Positions 1 to 8,716 of a stretch of DNA of 35,127 nt are shown here, piece after piece. Both the position numbers and the translations under genes were made by a program. The notes below the pieces were generated by a model, which worked only from the letters and a program-made list of their open reading frames with translations, ran no database searches and was not told where the DNA came from. Each line of letters begins with the position of its first letter. Within the stretch, counting starts at the first letter, position 1. Origin of the DNA: an uncultured Actinotalea sp. Its GTDB lineage: Bacteria > Actinomycetota > Actinomycetes > Actinomycetales > Cellulomonadaceae. The stretch spans positions 1 to 35,127 of the forward strand of contig NZ_CAMPHH010000002.1 of the NCBI RefSeq assembly GCF_946885855.1, given 5' to 3'.

Positions 1-1
1 G

Positions 2-247
2 GGCGGGGACGAGGTGACGTCGCCGGGAGTCCGTGTCGAGGAGGTCTCCGTGCTCGAACCGGACGGCGAGGGGCAGCGGGTGCTGCTCGTGGCCGCGGTC
101 GGCCCGGTGGGGACCCTCGACGCCGCACCCGCCCGCGGCGTGGTCCTCTCGCTGGTGGGCGACCCCGGCGGGTGGCGCGTCCGCGACGTCAGGGACGCCG
201 GGGAGGTCCGGGACGCTCAGGAGACCCCCGCGGCCCGAACCCGGTGA
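2..247 (+). CDS. 3' end of an unrecognised gene (partial)
   Basis: An open frame enters from the left edge and stops with TGA at 245-247, giving the last 81 residues of a longer protein. The tail is rich in Val, Ala, Gly, Asp and Arg, has two weak beta-like hydrophobic stretches (VLLVAAVGPV and GVVLSLVGD) and ends in a polar Arg/Thr tail. Internal start codons exist, but the frame is open back to base 2 and the composition is continuous, so I read it as a truncated C-terminus and not a small gene. I do not recognise the family. It converges on the epimerase gene at 311-1207. Confidence 0.5.
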   Translation, partial: GGDEVTSPGVRVEEVSVLEPDGEGQRVLLVAAVGPVGTLDAAPARGVVLSLVGDPGGWRVRDVRDAGEVRDAQETPAARTR

Positions 248-254
248 TCATCGG

Positions 255-292
255 GCGCCGCCCTCGGTCGGGGACCCACGCCGGGGCGGCGC
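255..292. terminator. possible bidirectional hairpin between convergent genes
   Basis: Bases 255-263 (gcgccgccc) and 284-292 (gggcggcgc) form a perfect 9-bp GC stem with a 20-base loop, between two convergent genes. No T run follows. It could terminate either gene, but the long loop makes this weak. Confidence 0.3.
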
Positions 293-310
293 TCGTCCGA
301 GTAGGCCCCC

Positions 311-1207
311 TCAGTCGTCGCGACCGGTCACCCACCGGGCGGCGGCCGCCACGTCGGGGTGACGGAACGTGAAGCCGGAGGCCAGGAGCGCCTCGGGGAC
401 GGCGCGCTGGGACGCGAGGATGTCGTCGGCGAACTCCCCGACCGCGACCCGCAGCGCGAGGCGCGGTACCGCCAGGACGGCGGGCCGGTGCAGCTCCCGG
501 GCGACGGCCCGCACGACGTCGCCCTGGGGCCGCGGGTCCGGGCCGACGACGTTGACCGCTCCGGAGACCTCGGCGGTCAGCAGGTGCTCGATCGCCCGGA
601 CCTGGTCGACGAGCGTGATCCACGGCCAGAAGTTCCGGCCGGCGCCCAGCGGGCCGCCGACCCCGAGCCGCAGCAGCGGCAGCAGCCGTCCGAAGGAGCC
701 GCCGGAGCGGGACATGACGATCCCGGTGCGCAGGTGGGCGACGCGGATGCCGGCCTCGCGCGCCGCCGTCGTCGACTGCTCCCACGCCTCGACGACGTCG
801 GCCAGGAAGCCCTCTCCACGGGGTGACGCCTCCGTGAGCACCTCGTCCCCGCGGTCGCCGTAGTAGCCGACGGCCGAGCCCTGCAGGAGCACGCGGGGAC
901 CGTCGGACGCTTCGGCCAGGGTGCGCGCCAGGAGCGCCGTCGGCCGCGTCCGCGACTGGAGGATCGTGCGGCGGTACGCCTCGGTCCACCGCCGGTCGCC
1001 GACGCCGGCACCGCCGAGGTTGACGACCGCGTGCGCGCCGGCGAGGTCACCGGCGTACAGACGGCCCTCGCCGGGGTCCCAGCTGATCTCGTCGGCGGCG
1101 CGGGCCGGGCGCCGGACGAGGCGCTGGACCTCGTGGCCGCCGGCCTGGAGGTGCTGGACGAGGGCGGATCCGATGAGGCCGTGGGAACCGGCGACGACGA
1201 CGCGCAT
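311..1207 (-). CDS. TIGR01777-family NAD-dependent epimerase/dehydratase
   Basis: A 298-residue atypical short-chain dehydrogenase/reductase of the SDR39U1/YfcH type. The N-terminus carries the Rossmann dinucleotide motif (VAGSHGLIGSAL, residues 5-16), followed by a VVNLGGAGVGDRRW segment and a GSAVGYYGDRG segment, both typical of the family. The length matches the family. The substrate is unknown for nearly all members. The ATG start is preceded six bases upstream by TAAGGT, a -10-like hexamer, and has no separate Shine-Dalgarno site, so the gene may be leaderless. It lies downstream of the E2 gene on the same strand but is separated by a strong hairpin, so it is probably its own unit. A homologue next to the E2 gene is also known in mycobacteria (Rv2216 beside dlaT). 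Confidence 0.88.
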   Translation of the reverse strand: MRVVVAGSHGLIGSALVQHLQAGGHEVQRLVRRPARAADEISWDPGEGRLYAGDLAGAHAVVNLGGAGVGDRRWTEAYRRTILQSRTRPTALLARTLAEASDGPRVLLQGSAVGYYGDRGDEVLTEASPRGEGFLADVVEAWEQSTTAAREAGIRVAHLRTGIVMSRSGGSFGRLLPLLRLGVGGPLGAGRNFWPWITLVDQVRAIEHLLTAEVSGAVNVVGPDPRPQGDVVRAVARELHRPAVLAVPRLALRVAVGEFADDILASQRAVPEALLASGFTFRHPDVAAAARWVTGRDD

Positions 1208-1213
1208 GGCCTC

Positions 1214-1219
1214 ACCTTA
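1214..1219 (-). promoter_or_regulatory. -10 hexamer, epimerase gene (leaderless)
   Basis: On the minus strand TAAGGT lies six bases before the ATG at 1207, which puts the expected transcription start at or next to the start codon. Confidence 0.5.
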
Positions 1220-1287
1220 GGAGGACGCGCGGCCTCCGCCGCCCCGGCGCGTCGCGGGCCGTGGTCGCCGTCCCAGCCTCCTCACAG

Positions 1288-1321
1288 CCGAGGGGTCGCA
1301 CCGCCTGGTGCGACCCCTCGG
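1288..1321 (-). terminator. hairpin terminator downstream of the E2 gene
   Basis: A perfect 15-bp stem (1288-1302 with 1307-1321) and a four-base loop (gcct on the plus strand). It lies 36 bases beyond the E2 stop codon. It has no clear U tract, as is common in high-GC actinobacteria. Confidence 0.75.
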
Positions 1322-1356
1322 TCACCTGCTGGCTGCCGGCCGGCGCCGGCGGCCGC

Positions 1357-3312
1357 TCAGAGGCCGAGCTCGGCCTCGAACGCGCCCTCCTCGATCCGCT
1401 TCTTGACCGTCGCGAGGTAGCGCGAGGCGTCCGCGCCGTCGACGAGCCGGTGGTCGTAGGAGAGCGCGAGGTAGCACATCGACCGGATGGCGACGTACTC
1501 GTTGCCGAACTCGTCCTTCGTCACGACGGGCCGCTTGACGATGGCGCCGGTGCCGAGGATCGCGGACGTCCCACCCGGGACGATCGGCGTGTCGAACAGC
1601 GCACCGCCGGAGCCGGTGTTCGTCACCGTGAACGTCGCGCCGCTCAGCTCGTCCGGGGTCGCCTTGTTGTCCCGCGTGCGGGTCGCCAGGTCGTTGATCT
1701 TCCGGGCGATCCCGGCGAGGTTGAGGTCGCCCGCGTCGCGGATGACCGGGACGACCAGCCCGCGCTCGGTGTCGACTGCGATGCCGACGTTCTCGTGCCC
1801 GTGGTAGGTGATCTGGTTGCCCTCGAGGACACCGTTGACCTTCGGGTGCGCCTTGAGCGCCTCCGTCGCGGCGAGCACGAAGAAGGGCAGGAACGTGAGG
1901 TTCACGCCCTCACGCGCCCGGAAGTCGTCCTTGGCCTGCGACCGCAGCTGGGCGACCCGCGTGACGTCGACCTCGACCACGGTCGTGAGCTGCGCCATCG
2001 AGTGCAGGGCCTCGACCATGCGCTCGGCGATGATCTGGCGCAGCCGGCTCGCCTTCTCGGTCGTGCCGCGCAGCGGGGAGACCGCGGGCGGCTCGGCCCG
2101 GCGTGCGGGTGCCGCTGCCGGTGCCGACGACGGCGCCGCGGTCGCCTTCTCCCGCTCGGCACGCTCGGCCTCGGCCCGGGCCGCGGCCTCCAGGACGTCC
2201 TCCTTGCGGATGCGCCCCCCCACGCCGGTGCCGGTGAGTGCGGACAGGTCGACGCCCTTCTCCGCGGCGAGCTTGCGCACCAGGGGAGTCAGGTAGCCGC
2301 CCGAGGTGGGGGCCCCACCGGAGCCGGGGGCCCCGGACGGCTCGGCCGGGACCGTCGACGTCGGGGTCTGCTCGCGGGCGGCGGCCTGGCCGGGCGCCTG
2401 CGTCTGCTCCGGCTTCTCCTGGGCCGCCCGGGACGGCTGCGGCGCGCTGACGTCCTCCGCCGGGGCCGACTCGGCCTCGGGGCCGGGGCCGCCGTAGTCG
2501 CCGCCCTGCTGCTCGTCGGTGCTCTCCTGCACCGCGTCCTGCGCGGGCGCCTCGGCGGCGGGCTGCTGCTGCTTCGGCTCAGGCTCCTGCGCACCTGCGC
2601 CCGAGCCCGAACCGACGCGCGCGAGCACCGCTCCGACCTCGACCGTCTCGTCCTCCTGGACGAGGATCTCGGTCACGGTGCCGGCGTACGGCGACGGGAT
2701 CTCCGTGTCGACCTTGTCCGTGGAGACCTCGAGCAGCGGCTCGTCGACCTCGACCGGGTCACCGACCTGCTTGAGCCAGCGCGTGACGGTGCCCTCGGTC
2801 ACGCTCTCGCCGAGCGCGGGCAGCTTCACGTCCTGGGCGTCGCCGCCCTGCCCCTCGCCGCCACCGGCGACCTTCGGCTCCTCCTGCGGCGCGGCGGCCT
2901 GCTGCGTCGGCTCGCCCTGCCCGCCCGCCGCGTCGGGCTCCTCGACGGCGCCGCCGGACGCGCTCACCTCGTCCGGCACCTGCGCGGCCTGCTGCTCGTC
3001 GGCACTGTCAGCGCCGTCGGACGCCTCGCCCTCGGAGGCCGCGGCGTCGCCGTCGCCCGAGCCGGCGGACTCGCCCGCCTCGCCGATGACGGCCAGCGCG
3101 GCGCCCACCTCGACGGTGTCGTCCTCCTGGACGAGGATCTCCAGCAGCGTCCCCGCGAAGGGCGACGGGATCTCGGTGTCGACCTTGTCGGTCGAGACCT
3201 CGAGCAGCGGCTCGTCGACCTCGACGGTGTCCCCGACCTGCTTGAGCCAGCGGGTGACGGTGCCTTCGGTGACGCTCTCGCCGAGCGCCGGCATCTGCAC
3301 GGAGTCAGACAT
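1357..3312 (-). CDS. sucB: dihydrolipoyl acyltransferase (E2) with two lipoyl domains
   Basis: The E2 core of a 2-oxoacid dehydrogenase, 651 residues, which moves acyl groups from the E1 enzyme to CoA. In order: lipoyl domain 1 (residues 3-78, lipoyl Lys43 in STDKVDTE), an acidic Ala/Glu/Gln linker, lipoyl domain 2 (161-235, Lys200), a second Pro/Ala/Gln linker, the peripheral-subunit-binding domain (339-376), and the catalytic acyltransferase domain (about 415-651) with the active site SYDHRLVDG (His621, Asp625). The ATG at 3312 has a strong AAGGAGG site. It follows lpdA by 24 bases and is clearly co-transcribed with it. Such genes are often annotated sucB, but in Corynebacterium and Mycobacterium the equivalent protein (AceF/DlaT) is the E2 of pyruvate dehydrogenase, shared with the oxoglutarate complex. 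The substrate is therefore inferred, not proved. Confidence 0.95.
   Translation of the reverse strand: MSDSVQMPALGESVTEGTVTRWLKQVGDTVEVDEPLLEVSTDKVDTEIPSPFAGTLLEILVQEDDTVEVGAALAVIGEAGESAGSGDGDAAASEGEASDGADSADEQQAAQVPDEVSASGGAVEEPDAAGGQGEPTQQAAAPQEEPKVAGGGEGQGGDAQDVKLPALGESVTEGTVTRWLKQVGDPVEVDEPLLEVSTDKVDTEIPSPYAGTVTEILVQEDETVEVGAVLARVGSGSGAGAQEPEPKQQQPAAEAPAQDAVQESTDEQQGGDYGGPGPEAESAPAEDVSAPQPSRAAQEKPEQTQAPGQAAAREQTPTSTVPAEPSGAPGSGGAPTSGGYLTPLVRKLAAEKGVDLSALTGTGVGGRIRKEDVLEAAARAEAERAEREKATAAPSSAPAAAPARRAEPPAVSPLRGTTEKASRLRQIIAERMVEALHSMAQLTTVVEVDVTRVAQLRSQAKDDFRAREGVNLTFLPFFVLAATEALKAHPKVNGVLEGNQITYHGHENVGIAVDTERGLVVPVIRDAGDLNLAGIARKINDLATRTRDNKATPDELSGATFTVTNTGSGGALFDTPIVPGGTSAILGTGAIVKRPVVTKDEFGNEYVAIRSMCYLALSYDHRLVDGADASRYLATVKKRIEEGAFEAELGL
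2618..2830 (-). repeat. second lipoyl-domain coding segment (copy of 3087-3304)
   Basis: This segment encodes E2 residues 161-232. It is highly similar at both protein and DNA level to the segment at about 3087-3304 that encodes residues 4-75. The shared stretches include [16 protein letters not shown] and [18 protein letters not shown]. It is an in-gene domain duplication. Confidence 0.8.
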
Positions 3313-3336
3313 GACCTCGCGCCTCCTTCGGTGGGG

Positions 3337-4716
3337 TCAGTTGTGGGCGTGGAGGGGCTTGCCGGCCAGGGCCAGGAAGGCCTCGCCCAGCGCTTCGTTC
3401 TGCGTCGGGTGCGCGTGGATCAGCGACGCCACGTCCTCCGGGTACGCCTCCCAGTTGACGACGAGCTGGCCCTCGGCGATGAGCTCGCCGACGCGGGCGC
3501 CGATCATGTGGACGCCGACGACCGGGCCGTCCTTCTGCCGGATGAGCTTGACGAACCCCGTGGTCGCGAGGATCTGGCTCTTGCCGTTGCCGCCCAGGTT
3601 GTACTCCAGCGTCTGCACCTGGTCCTCGCCGTAGGTCTCCTTGGCCTTGGCCTCGGTGAGGCCGACGGAGGCGACCTCCGGCTCGGAGTAGGTGACGCGG
3701 GGGATGCCGGACTCGACGATCGGGGCGGGCTTGAGACCCGCGATCTCCTCCGCGACGAAGATGCCCTGCTGGAAGCCGCGGTGCGCCAGCTGCAGGCCGG
3801 GGACGATGTCGCCCACCGCGTAGATGTTGCCGACCCCGGTGTGCAGGCGCTCGTTCGTGATGACGAAGCCCCGGTCGAGGGTGACGCCCTGCTCGCCGTA
3901 GCCCAGGCCCTCGGTGCGCGGCCCGCGGCCGACGGCGACGAGCATGACCTCCGCGTCGAACGTCTTGCCGTCCTCGAGGGTGACGTGCACGCCGTCGTCG
4001 TCCTGCGTGACGCCCTGGAAGCGGACACCCGTGCTGAAGGCGATGCCGCGCTTGCGGAACGCGCGCTCGAACGCCTTGCTGATCGCCGGGTCCTCGTTCG
4101 GGACCAGGTTCGGGAGGGCCTCGATGATCGTCACGTCGGCGCCGAAGGACTTCCAGACGCTCGCGAACTCCGAGCCGATGACGCCGCCGCCGAGGATGAC
4201 GACGGACTTCGGCACGCGGTCGAGCGTGAGCGCCTGGTCCGAGGTCATGACCCGGCCGCCGATCTCCAGGCCCGGCAGGGAGCGGGAGTAGGAGCCGGTC
4301 GCGAGCACGACGTGCTTGCCCTGGTAGGGCTGCCCGTCGACCTCGACGGTGTCGGCGCTGACGAGCTTGCCGTAACCCTCGACGTACGTGACGCCGTGCG
4401 CCTTCACCAGGCCCTGCAGGCCCTTGTAGAGGCGACCGACCACGCCGTCCTTGTAGGCGTGGACCTTCTCGATGTCGATGCCGTCGAAGGTCGACCGGAC
4501 GCCGAACCGCTCGCCCTCACGGGCGCCGTCGGCGAGCTCGGCGGCGTGCAGCAGCGCCTTGGTGGGGATGCAGCCCCAGTGCAGGCACGTGCCGCCGAGC
4601 TTCTCGGCCTCGATGAGCGCGACGGTCATGCCGAGCTCGGAGGCGCGCAGAGCGGTGGCGTAGCCGCCGCTCCCTCCGCCCAGGACCACGATGTCGAAGA
4701 CGGGGTGTTCTGCCAC
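3337..4716 (-). CDS. lpdA: dihydrolipoyl dehydrogenase (E3)
   Basis: A 459-residue FAD flavoenzyme that reoxidises dihydrolipoyl groups and makes NADH. The N-terminal FAD-binding motif GGGSGGYATA (13-22) is followed by the redox disulfide in GGTCLHWGCIPTK (Cys44 and Cys49). A second nucleotide motif (VVILGGGVIGSEFASV) binds NAD. The C-terminal interface domain has the catalytic dyad in HAHPTQNE (His436, Glu441). The length is typical. The start is a GTG with GGAGGAGC about nine bases upstream. It is the first gene of a two-gene operon with E2, so it probably serves the same complex and perhaps also glycine cleavage. Confidence 0.97.
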   Translation of the reverse strand: MAEHPVFDIVVLGGGSGGYATALRASELGMTVALIEAEKLGGTCLHWGCIPTKALLHAAELADGAREGERFGVRSTFDGIDIEKVHAYKDGVVGRLYKGLQGLVKAHGVTYVEGYGKLVSADTVEVDGQPYQGKHVVLATGSYSRSLPGLEIGGRVMTSDQALTLDRVPKSVVILGGGVIGSEFASVWKSFGADVTIIEALPNLVPNEDPAISKAFERAFRKRGIAFSTGVRFQGVTQDDDGVHVTLEDGKTFDAEVMLVAVGRGPRTEGLGYGEQGVTLDRGFVITNERLHTGVGNIYAVGDIVPGLQLAHRGFQQGIFVAEEIAGLKPAPIVESGIPRVTYSEPEVASVGLTEAKAKETYGEDQVQTLEYNLGGNGKSQILATTGFVKLIRQKDGPVVGVHMIGARVGELIAEGQLVVNWEAYPEDVASLIHAHPTQNEALGEAFLALAGKPLHAHN

Positions 4717-4850
4717 GATGCGATGCTCCTCCGGGAGACGGCTGGTGGGACGCTCGGGTCATCTTGTCATCACCTGGTGACGAGCGTGAACCTGAGAGGA
4801 CCCGCGCCGGGGCGGCAGGCCCTCAGGTCATCCTATGACTGCCCTCGCCG

Positions 4851-4856
4851 TATCCT
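4851..4856 (+). promoter_or_regulatory. -10 hexamer, gene at 4863 (leaderless)
   Basis: TATCCT lies six bases before the ATG at 4863 and there is no Shine-Dalgarno sequence, consistent with transcription starting at the start codon. Confidence 0.6.
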
Positions 4857-4862
4857 GCGGGC

Positions 4863-5204
4863 ATGCCCCTGTTCCGACGACGGCGCGCCGTGCCGGCGGA
4901 CAGCCCGGCCGCCCCGCCGGACGCGGACGCCCGCCGCGCCACGCGTGCCCACCTCGAGGAGTTCGTGCGCACCCGGGTCGGCGTGGAGGCCTACCTCGAG
5001 CCGCCGACGCGGTTCCAGCAGACGACGGTCCTCCTCATCGCCACGACCGGGGAGTGGACGCGCCGCCGCGTGCCCGACGCCCGGGCGGCCCGCGAGCTGG
5101 CGAAGGACCTGGGGATCCCGGTCTACGACGTGCAGTTCACGGGGTACCCGCAGCGCATGCGGGACTGGAACAGCCGCCAGCGGGCCCGCGCCCGGGGACG
5201 CTGA
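4863..5204 (+). CDS. conserved actinobacterial small protein, function unknown
   Basis: A 113-residue protein with a basic N-terminus (FRRRRAV), a disordered Pro/Ala/Asp stretch to about residue 28, then a compact core. The core contains LEEFVRTRVGVEAYLEPPTRF, a hydrophobic strand (TTVLLIATTGEWTRR), a helix (ARAARELAKDLGIPVYDV) and a conserved-looking end, FTGYPQRMRDWN. No catalytic motif, signal peptide or membrane segment is visible. Similar proteins occur widely in actinobacteria and are sometimes labelled oxidoreductase without visible reason. It is divergent from lpdA and convergent with the aminopeptidase gene. Its stop codon lies inside a 23-bp tandem duplication. Confidence 0.8.
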   Translation: MPLFRRRRAVPADSPAAPPDADARRATRAHLEEFVRTRVGVEAYLEPPTRFQQTTVLLIATTGEWTRRRVPDARAARELAKDLGIPVYDVQFTGYPQRMRDWNSRQRARARGR

Positions 5205-5229
5205 GCGCCCGCGCCCGGGGACGCCGAGC
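5184..5229 (+). repeat. 23-bp tandem duplication across a stop codon
   Basis: Bases 5184-5206 and 5207-5229 are two directly adjacent 23-bp copies that differ at one base (t at 5202, c at 5225). That base is the first of the TGA stop in copy one, and the corresponding codon in copy two reads cga. Confidence 0.9.
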
Positions 5230-5258
5230 CGCGCAGGCGCTGAGCGCCGCCGGTCGTG

Positions 5259-6743
5259 TCAGCGCGACTCGAGCAGCTCCAGCAGCGTGCGCACGGCGAC
5301 CCCGGTCCCGCCGACGGGCGTGTAGCCGTGCGGGCCCGCCTCGTTGAAGGCGGGCCCCGCGATGTCGAGGTGCGCCCACGGGGTCGACCCGACGAACTCG
5401 CGGAGGAAGAGACCCGCGACGAGCATGCCGCCGAACCGGTCGCCGATGTTCGCGATGTCCGCGACGGAGGACTTGAGCGAGGCCCGCAGCTCCTGGGGCA
5501 GCGGCATGGGCCAGAACTGCTCGCCCGCGCGCCCGGCGGCGTCGACGACGGCGCCGCGCAGGTCGTCCGTGCCCATGACCGCCGAGACCCGCGTCCCCAG
5601 CGCCACGACCTGCGCCCCGGTCAGCGTGGCGACGTCGATCACCGCGTCGGGCTTCTCCTCGCAGGCGGCGACGAGACCGTCGGCCAGGACGAGCCGGCCC
5701 TCGGCGTCGGTGTTGAGCACCTCGACGGTCTTGCCGCCGTACTGCGTGATGACGTCGGACGGGCGCTGGGCGGTCCCCGACGGCATGTTCTCCGCGAGGC
5801 ACAGCCACCCCGTGACCTTCACCGGCAGCTCGAGCGCTGCGGCGGCCAGCACCGTGTGCAGGACGGCGGCGGCGCCGGCCATGTCCGACTTCATCGCCTC
5901 CATGCCCTTGGCGGGCTTGATCGAGAGGCCGCCGGAGTCGAAGGTGATGCCCTTGCCGACCAGCGCCACGCTGCGCTGGGCGCGCAGCGGCGAGTAGGTG
6001 AGCTTGACCAGGCGGGGCGGCCGGGCCGAGCCCTGGCCGACGGCGATGAGGCCGCCGTAGCCGCCGGCGGCCAGCGCCTTCTCGTCGAGCACGGAGACCT
6101 TGACCTTCGTGCCCTTGGCCGCGGCGCGGGCCGCGTCGGCGAAAGCGGCCGGGAAGAGGTCGACCGGCGCGGCGTTGACGAGGTCGCGCGTCCCGTGCAC
6201 GGCCGCGGCCACCGCGGTGGCGCGGGCGACGACCTTCTTGGCCGCCGCCTCCCGGGCGTGCGGTGTCACGACGCTCAGCTCCGTGACGGGCGCGGTGACG
6301 TCCTTGCGGTAGCGGTCGAAGGCGTACGCACCCAGCAGTGCGCCCTCGGCGACGGCGCGCAGCCGGTCGAGGTCCTCGGCGGGCAGCGCGATGCCCACGG
6401 ACCGGACGCCGGCGAGCTGCCGCGTCGCGCTGCCGGCGGCGCGCCGCAGCGCCTCCGCCGACGGCACCGGTGCGTCCGCCGGGCCGTCCAGCGGCCCGAG
6501 ACCGACGACCGCGAGGACCGCGGCGGCGAGGTCGTCGCCCGCCGGGATGCGGTGCAGGGTGTCCGCCTGTCCGGTGATCCCGAGCGCTGCGGCGGCCCCG
6601 GTCACCTGGGCGCGCACCGGCGCCGGGACGCCGTCGGCGCCGACGAGCCGGACACCTCCGTCCGGCGCGGGGGCAGCGGCGACGACGAGCACGTCGACGT
6701 CGAGGCGGGCGGGGTCCTTGGCGGTGAGCGTCAGTGCGGGCAC
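5259..6743 (-). CDS. pepA: leucyl aminopeptidase (M17 family)
   Basis: A 494-residue dizinc or dimanganese peptidase that removes N-terminal residues from peptides in the cytoplasm. The variable N-terminal domain (1-170) is followed by the catalytic domain, with VGKGITFDSGG (metal ligands Lys264 and Asp269), catalytic Lys276, KSDMAGA (Asp287) and the family signature NTDAEGRL (Asp346, Glu348, Arg350). The frame stays open upstream to 6848, but the GTG at 6743 gives the normal length and has TACCAT seven bases upstream. The longer version would also overlap the divergent gene at 6823. It corresponds to mycobacterial pepB. Confidence 0.94.
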   Translation of the reverse strand: MPALTLTAKDPARLDVDVLVVAAAPAPDGGVRLVGADGVPAPVRAQVTGAAAALGITGQADTLHRIPAGDDLAAAVLAVVGLGPLDGPADAPVPSAEALRRAAGSATRQLAGVRSVGIALPAEDLDRLRAVAEGALLGAYAFDRYRKDVTAPVTELSVVTPHAREAAAKKVVARATAVAAAVHGTRDLVNAAPVDLFPAAFADAARAAAKGTKVKVSVLDEKALAAGGYGGLIAVGQGSARPPRLVKLTYSPLRAQRSVALVGKGITFDSGGLSIKPAKGMEAMKSDMAGAAAVLHTVLAAAALELPVKVTGWLCLAENMPSGTAQRPSDVITQYGGKTVEVLNTDAEGRLVLADGLVAACEEKPDAVIDVATLTGAQVVALGTRVSAVMGTDDLRGAVVDAAGRAGEQFWPMPLPQELRASLKSSVADIANIGDRFGGMLVAGLFLREFVGSTPWAHLDIAGPAFNEAGPHGYTPVGGTGVAVRTLLELLESR

Positions 6744-6750
6744 GCGGTCG

Positions 6751-6756
6751 ATGGTA
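6751..6756 (-). promoter_or_regulatory. -10 hexamer, aminopeptidase gene (leaderless)
   Basis: TACCAT on the minus strand lies seven bases before the GTG at 6743. It supports this start over the longer open frame. Confidence 0.55.
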
Positions 6757-6809
6757 GCCGCGGGCGTCGGGCACGCTGGTCGGGCGGACGGGTAGCCGTG
6801 CGGCGGACG

Positions 6810-6815
6810 TATCCT
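6810..6815 (+). promoter_or_regulatory. -10 hexamer, membrane protein gene at 6823 (leaderless)
   Basis: TATCCT lies seven bases before the GTG at 6823, the same hexamer as at 4851, and no Shine-Dalgarno site follows it. Confidence 0.6.
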
Positions 6816-6822
6816 CGTCCGC

Positions 6823-7182
6823 GTGTGGACACCACTGGTCCTGGTCACCGCGGTGGGCGCGCTCGGCGTCGCCGGCTGGGCGGCCTGGCGGACCCTGCGC
6901 GACCGGCCCGTGATCCTGCGTCAGCTCCTCGTCTCCGGGCTCGTCGAGGCGCTGCTCCTCGTCCAGGTCGTCGTGGGCCTCGTCGCGGTCGCACGGGGCG
7001 ACGGCCCTGCGGACGGTGCGACGTACTGGGGCTACCTCGTCACGACGTTGTTCGTCCTGCCCGTCGCCGCCGCCTGGGCGTTCGCCGAGCGCACCCGGTG
7101 GAGCTCGGTGGTGCTGCTCGTCGCCGCCCTCACCGTGGCGTTCCTCCAGCTCCGCGCCGTCCAGGTCTGGACCGGGGCGTGA
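6823..7182 (+). CDS. small four-helix membrane protein, function unknown
   Basis: A 119-residue protein with four predicted membrane helices at about 3-21, 34-57, 68-88 and 93-112. A short Arg-rich loop after the first helix ([10 protein letters not shown]) suggests that loop is cytoplasmic. Charged residues are few, and Glu42 sits within the second helix. I recognise no named domain, although proteins of this size and pattern are common in actinobacterial genomes. Its stop codon overlaps the GTG start of the next gene by three bases (GTGA), so the two are translationally coupled and may work together in the membrane. Confidence 0.75.
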   Translation: MWTPLVLVTAVGALGVAGWAAWRTLRDRPVILRQLLVSGLVEALLLVQVVVGLVAVARGDGPADGATYWGYLVTTLFVLPVAAAWAFAERTRWSSVVLLVAALTVAFLQLRAVQVWTGA

Positions 7183-7649
7183 GCGCGCCGGCCGGGGGGA
7201 CCGCTCCCGCCGAGCGAGACGTCCCGGCGGCGCCGGGGACGGCGTCGGGACCCGGACGGGCACTCGTCGCCGTCTACGGCGTCCTCGCGGTCGCCGCGAC
7301 CGCCCGCTCGGCGGTGCAGGTCCTGCGCGACCTGGAGGCCGCCCCGCTCGCCTACTCGCTGTCGGCGTTCGCCGCCGCGGTCTACGTCGTCGCCACGGTC
7401 GCCCTGGCCCGGCCGGGCCCCCGAGCCCGCCGCGTGGCGTGGGTCGCCGTGTCCGTCGAGGCCGTCGGGGTGCTGAGCGTCGGCACCCTGTCGCTCGTGC
7501 GCCCCGAGCTCTTCCCCGACGCGACCGTGTGGTCCGGCTTCGGCATCGGGTACGCCCTCGTCCCGCTCGTCCTCCCGGCCTTGGGCCTGTGGTGGCTGAG
7601 CCGCGCTCGGACCGGACCCCCGGCGCCCGACGGCGCCCCCGACCGGTAG
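7179..7649 (+). CDS. four-helix membrane protein, function unknown
   Basis: A 156-residue protein. The first 27 residues are a low-complexity Ala/Pro/Gly tail, followed by four membrane helices at about 28-46, 58-77, 86-106 and 119-141 and a short Pro-rich tail. The residues [18 protein letters not shown], between helices 3 and 4, look conserved in type. The GTG start at 7179 overlaps the upstream stop in GTGA. An upstream in-frame extension exists but runs through the preceding gene. pyrD follows 11 bases downstream, so all three may share transcripts. No function can be assigned. Confidence 0.75.
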   Translation: MSAPAGGTAPAERDVPAAPGTASGPGRALVAVYGVLAVAATARSAVQVLRDLEAAPLAYSLSAFAAAVYVVATVALARPGPRARRVAWVAVSVEAVGVLSVGTLSLVRPELFPDATVWSGFGIGYALVPLVLPALGLWWLSRARTGPPAPDGAPDR

Positions 7650-7660
7650 GTTCGGGAGCC

Positions 7661-8716
7661 GTGCCCGCTGCCTACGGCCTCCTCTTCCGACACGTGCTGC
7701 GTCGCCTCGACCCGGAGCGCGCGCACGAGCTGGGCTTCGCCGCGATCCGCGGGGCCGCGGCCGTCCCTCCGCTGCGCGCCGCCGTCGCGCGCGCGCTGCG
7801 CCCGCAGCCGGCCGGCGCGCCGTCGGTGCGCCTGCTGGGCCGCGACCTGCCGGGCCGCTTCGGCCTCGCGGCCGGCTTCGACAAGAACGCCGTCGGGGTC
7901 CGCGGGCTCGGCATGCTCGGGTTCGCGTTCGTCGAGGTCGGCACGGTCACGGCGCTGCCCCAGCCCGGCAACGAGCGCCCGCGGCTCTGGCGCGTCCTGG
8001 AGGACCGCGCGGTCCGCAACCGCATGGGCTTCAACAACGACGGCGCCGACGTCGTCGCCCAGCGGCTGCGGCGCGTGCGCGACACCCCGTGGGGTCGCCG
8101 CGCCGTCGTCGGCGTGAACATCGGCAAGACGAAGGTGACCCCGGAGGCGGACGCCCCCGCGGACTACGCGGCGAGCGCACACCGGCTCGCGCCGTTCGCG
8201 GACTACCTCGTCGTCAACGTCTCCTCGCCGAACACGCCCGGCCTGCGCGCCCTGCAGTCGGTGACGAGCCTCCGGCCGATCCTCGAGGCGGTCCGCGCGG
8301 CCGCCGACGACGCCACCGGGGCGGCGCGACGCTCCGGGCACCGCGTCCCGGTCCTGGTGAAGATCGCACCGGACCTCGCCGACGAGGACGTCGACGCGGT
8401 CGCCGACCTCGCCCGGGAGCTGGGCCTCGCCGGGGTCGTCGCCGTCAACACCACGATCGCCCACGACCTCGGCGAGGGTGGGCTCTCCGGCCCGCCTGTC
8501 CTCGCCCGGGGGCTCGAGGTGGTCCGGCGGCTGCGGGCGCGCCTCGGGCCGGACGCCGTGATCATCGGCGTCGGAGGCGTGACGACGCCCGACGACGCCC
8601 GGGCGTACCGTGTCGCCGGAGCCGACCTCGTGCAGGGCTACACGGGGTTCATCTACGAGGGTCCTGGGTGGGCCGCGCGGATCAACCGGGCGCTGGCGCG
8701 GGAGGAGGGTCGATGA
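7661..8716 (+). CDS. pyrD: dihydroorotate dehydrogenase (quinone), class 2
   Basis: A 351-residue FMN enzyme of pyrimidine synthesis that oxidises dihydroorotate to orotate and passes electrons to the quinone pool at the membrane. The N-terminal amphipathic region ([20 protein letters not shown]) is the quinone and membrane-binding extension that marks class 2. FMN and substrate motifs are [10 protein letters not shown] (68-77), [10 protein letters not shown] (119-128) and [11 protein letters not shown], with the catalytic Ser189. The C-terminus has the FMN-phosphate motif IIGVGGV. The GTG start at 7661 has a short GGAG just upstream. It overlaps the next gene in ATGA. Confidence 0.96.
   Translation: MPAAYGLLFRHVLRRLDPERAHELGFAAIRGAAAVPPLRAAVARALRPQPAGAPSVRLLGRDLPGRFGLAAGFDKNAVGVRGLGMLGFAFVEVGTVTALPQPGNERPRLWRVLEDRAVRNRMGFNNDGADVVAQRLRRVRDTPWGRRAVVGVNIGKTKVTPEADAPADYAASAHRLAPFADYLVVNVSSPNTPGLRALQSVTSLRPILEAVRAAADDATGAARRSGHRVPVLVKIAPDLADEDVDAVADLARELGLAGVVAVNTTIAHDLGEGGLSGPPVLARGLEVVRRLRARLGPDAVIIGVGGVTTPDDARAYRVAGADLVQGYTGFIYEGPGWAARINRALAREEGR

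Noticed and set aside
1261..5325. A 1354-codon open frame on the plus strand
   Set aside because: It runs antisense through E2 and lpdA, whose motifs are unambiguous. Its product is low-complexity Arg/Asp/Gly/Leu sequence, the usual shadow of GC-rich codon use.
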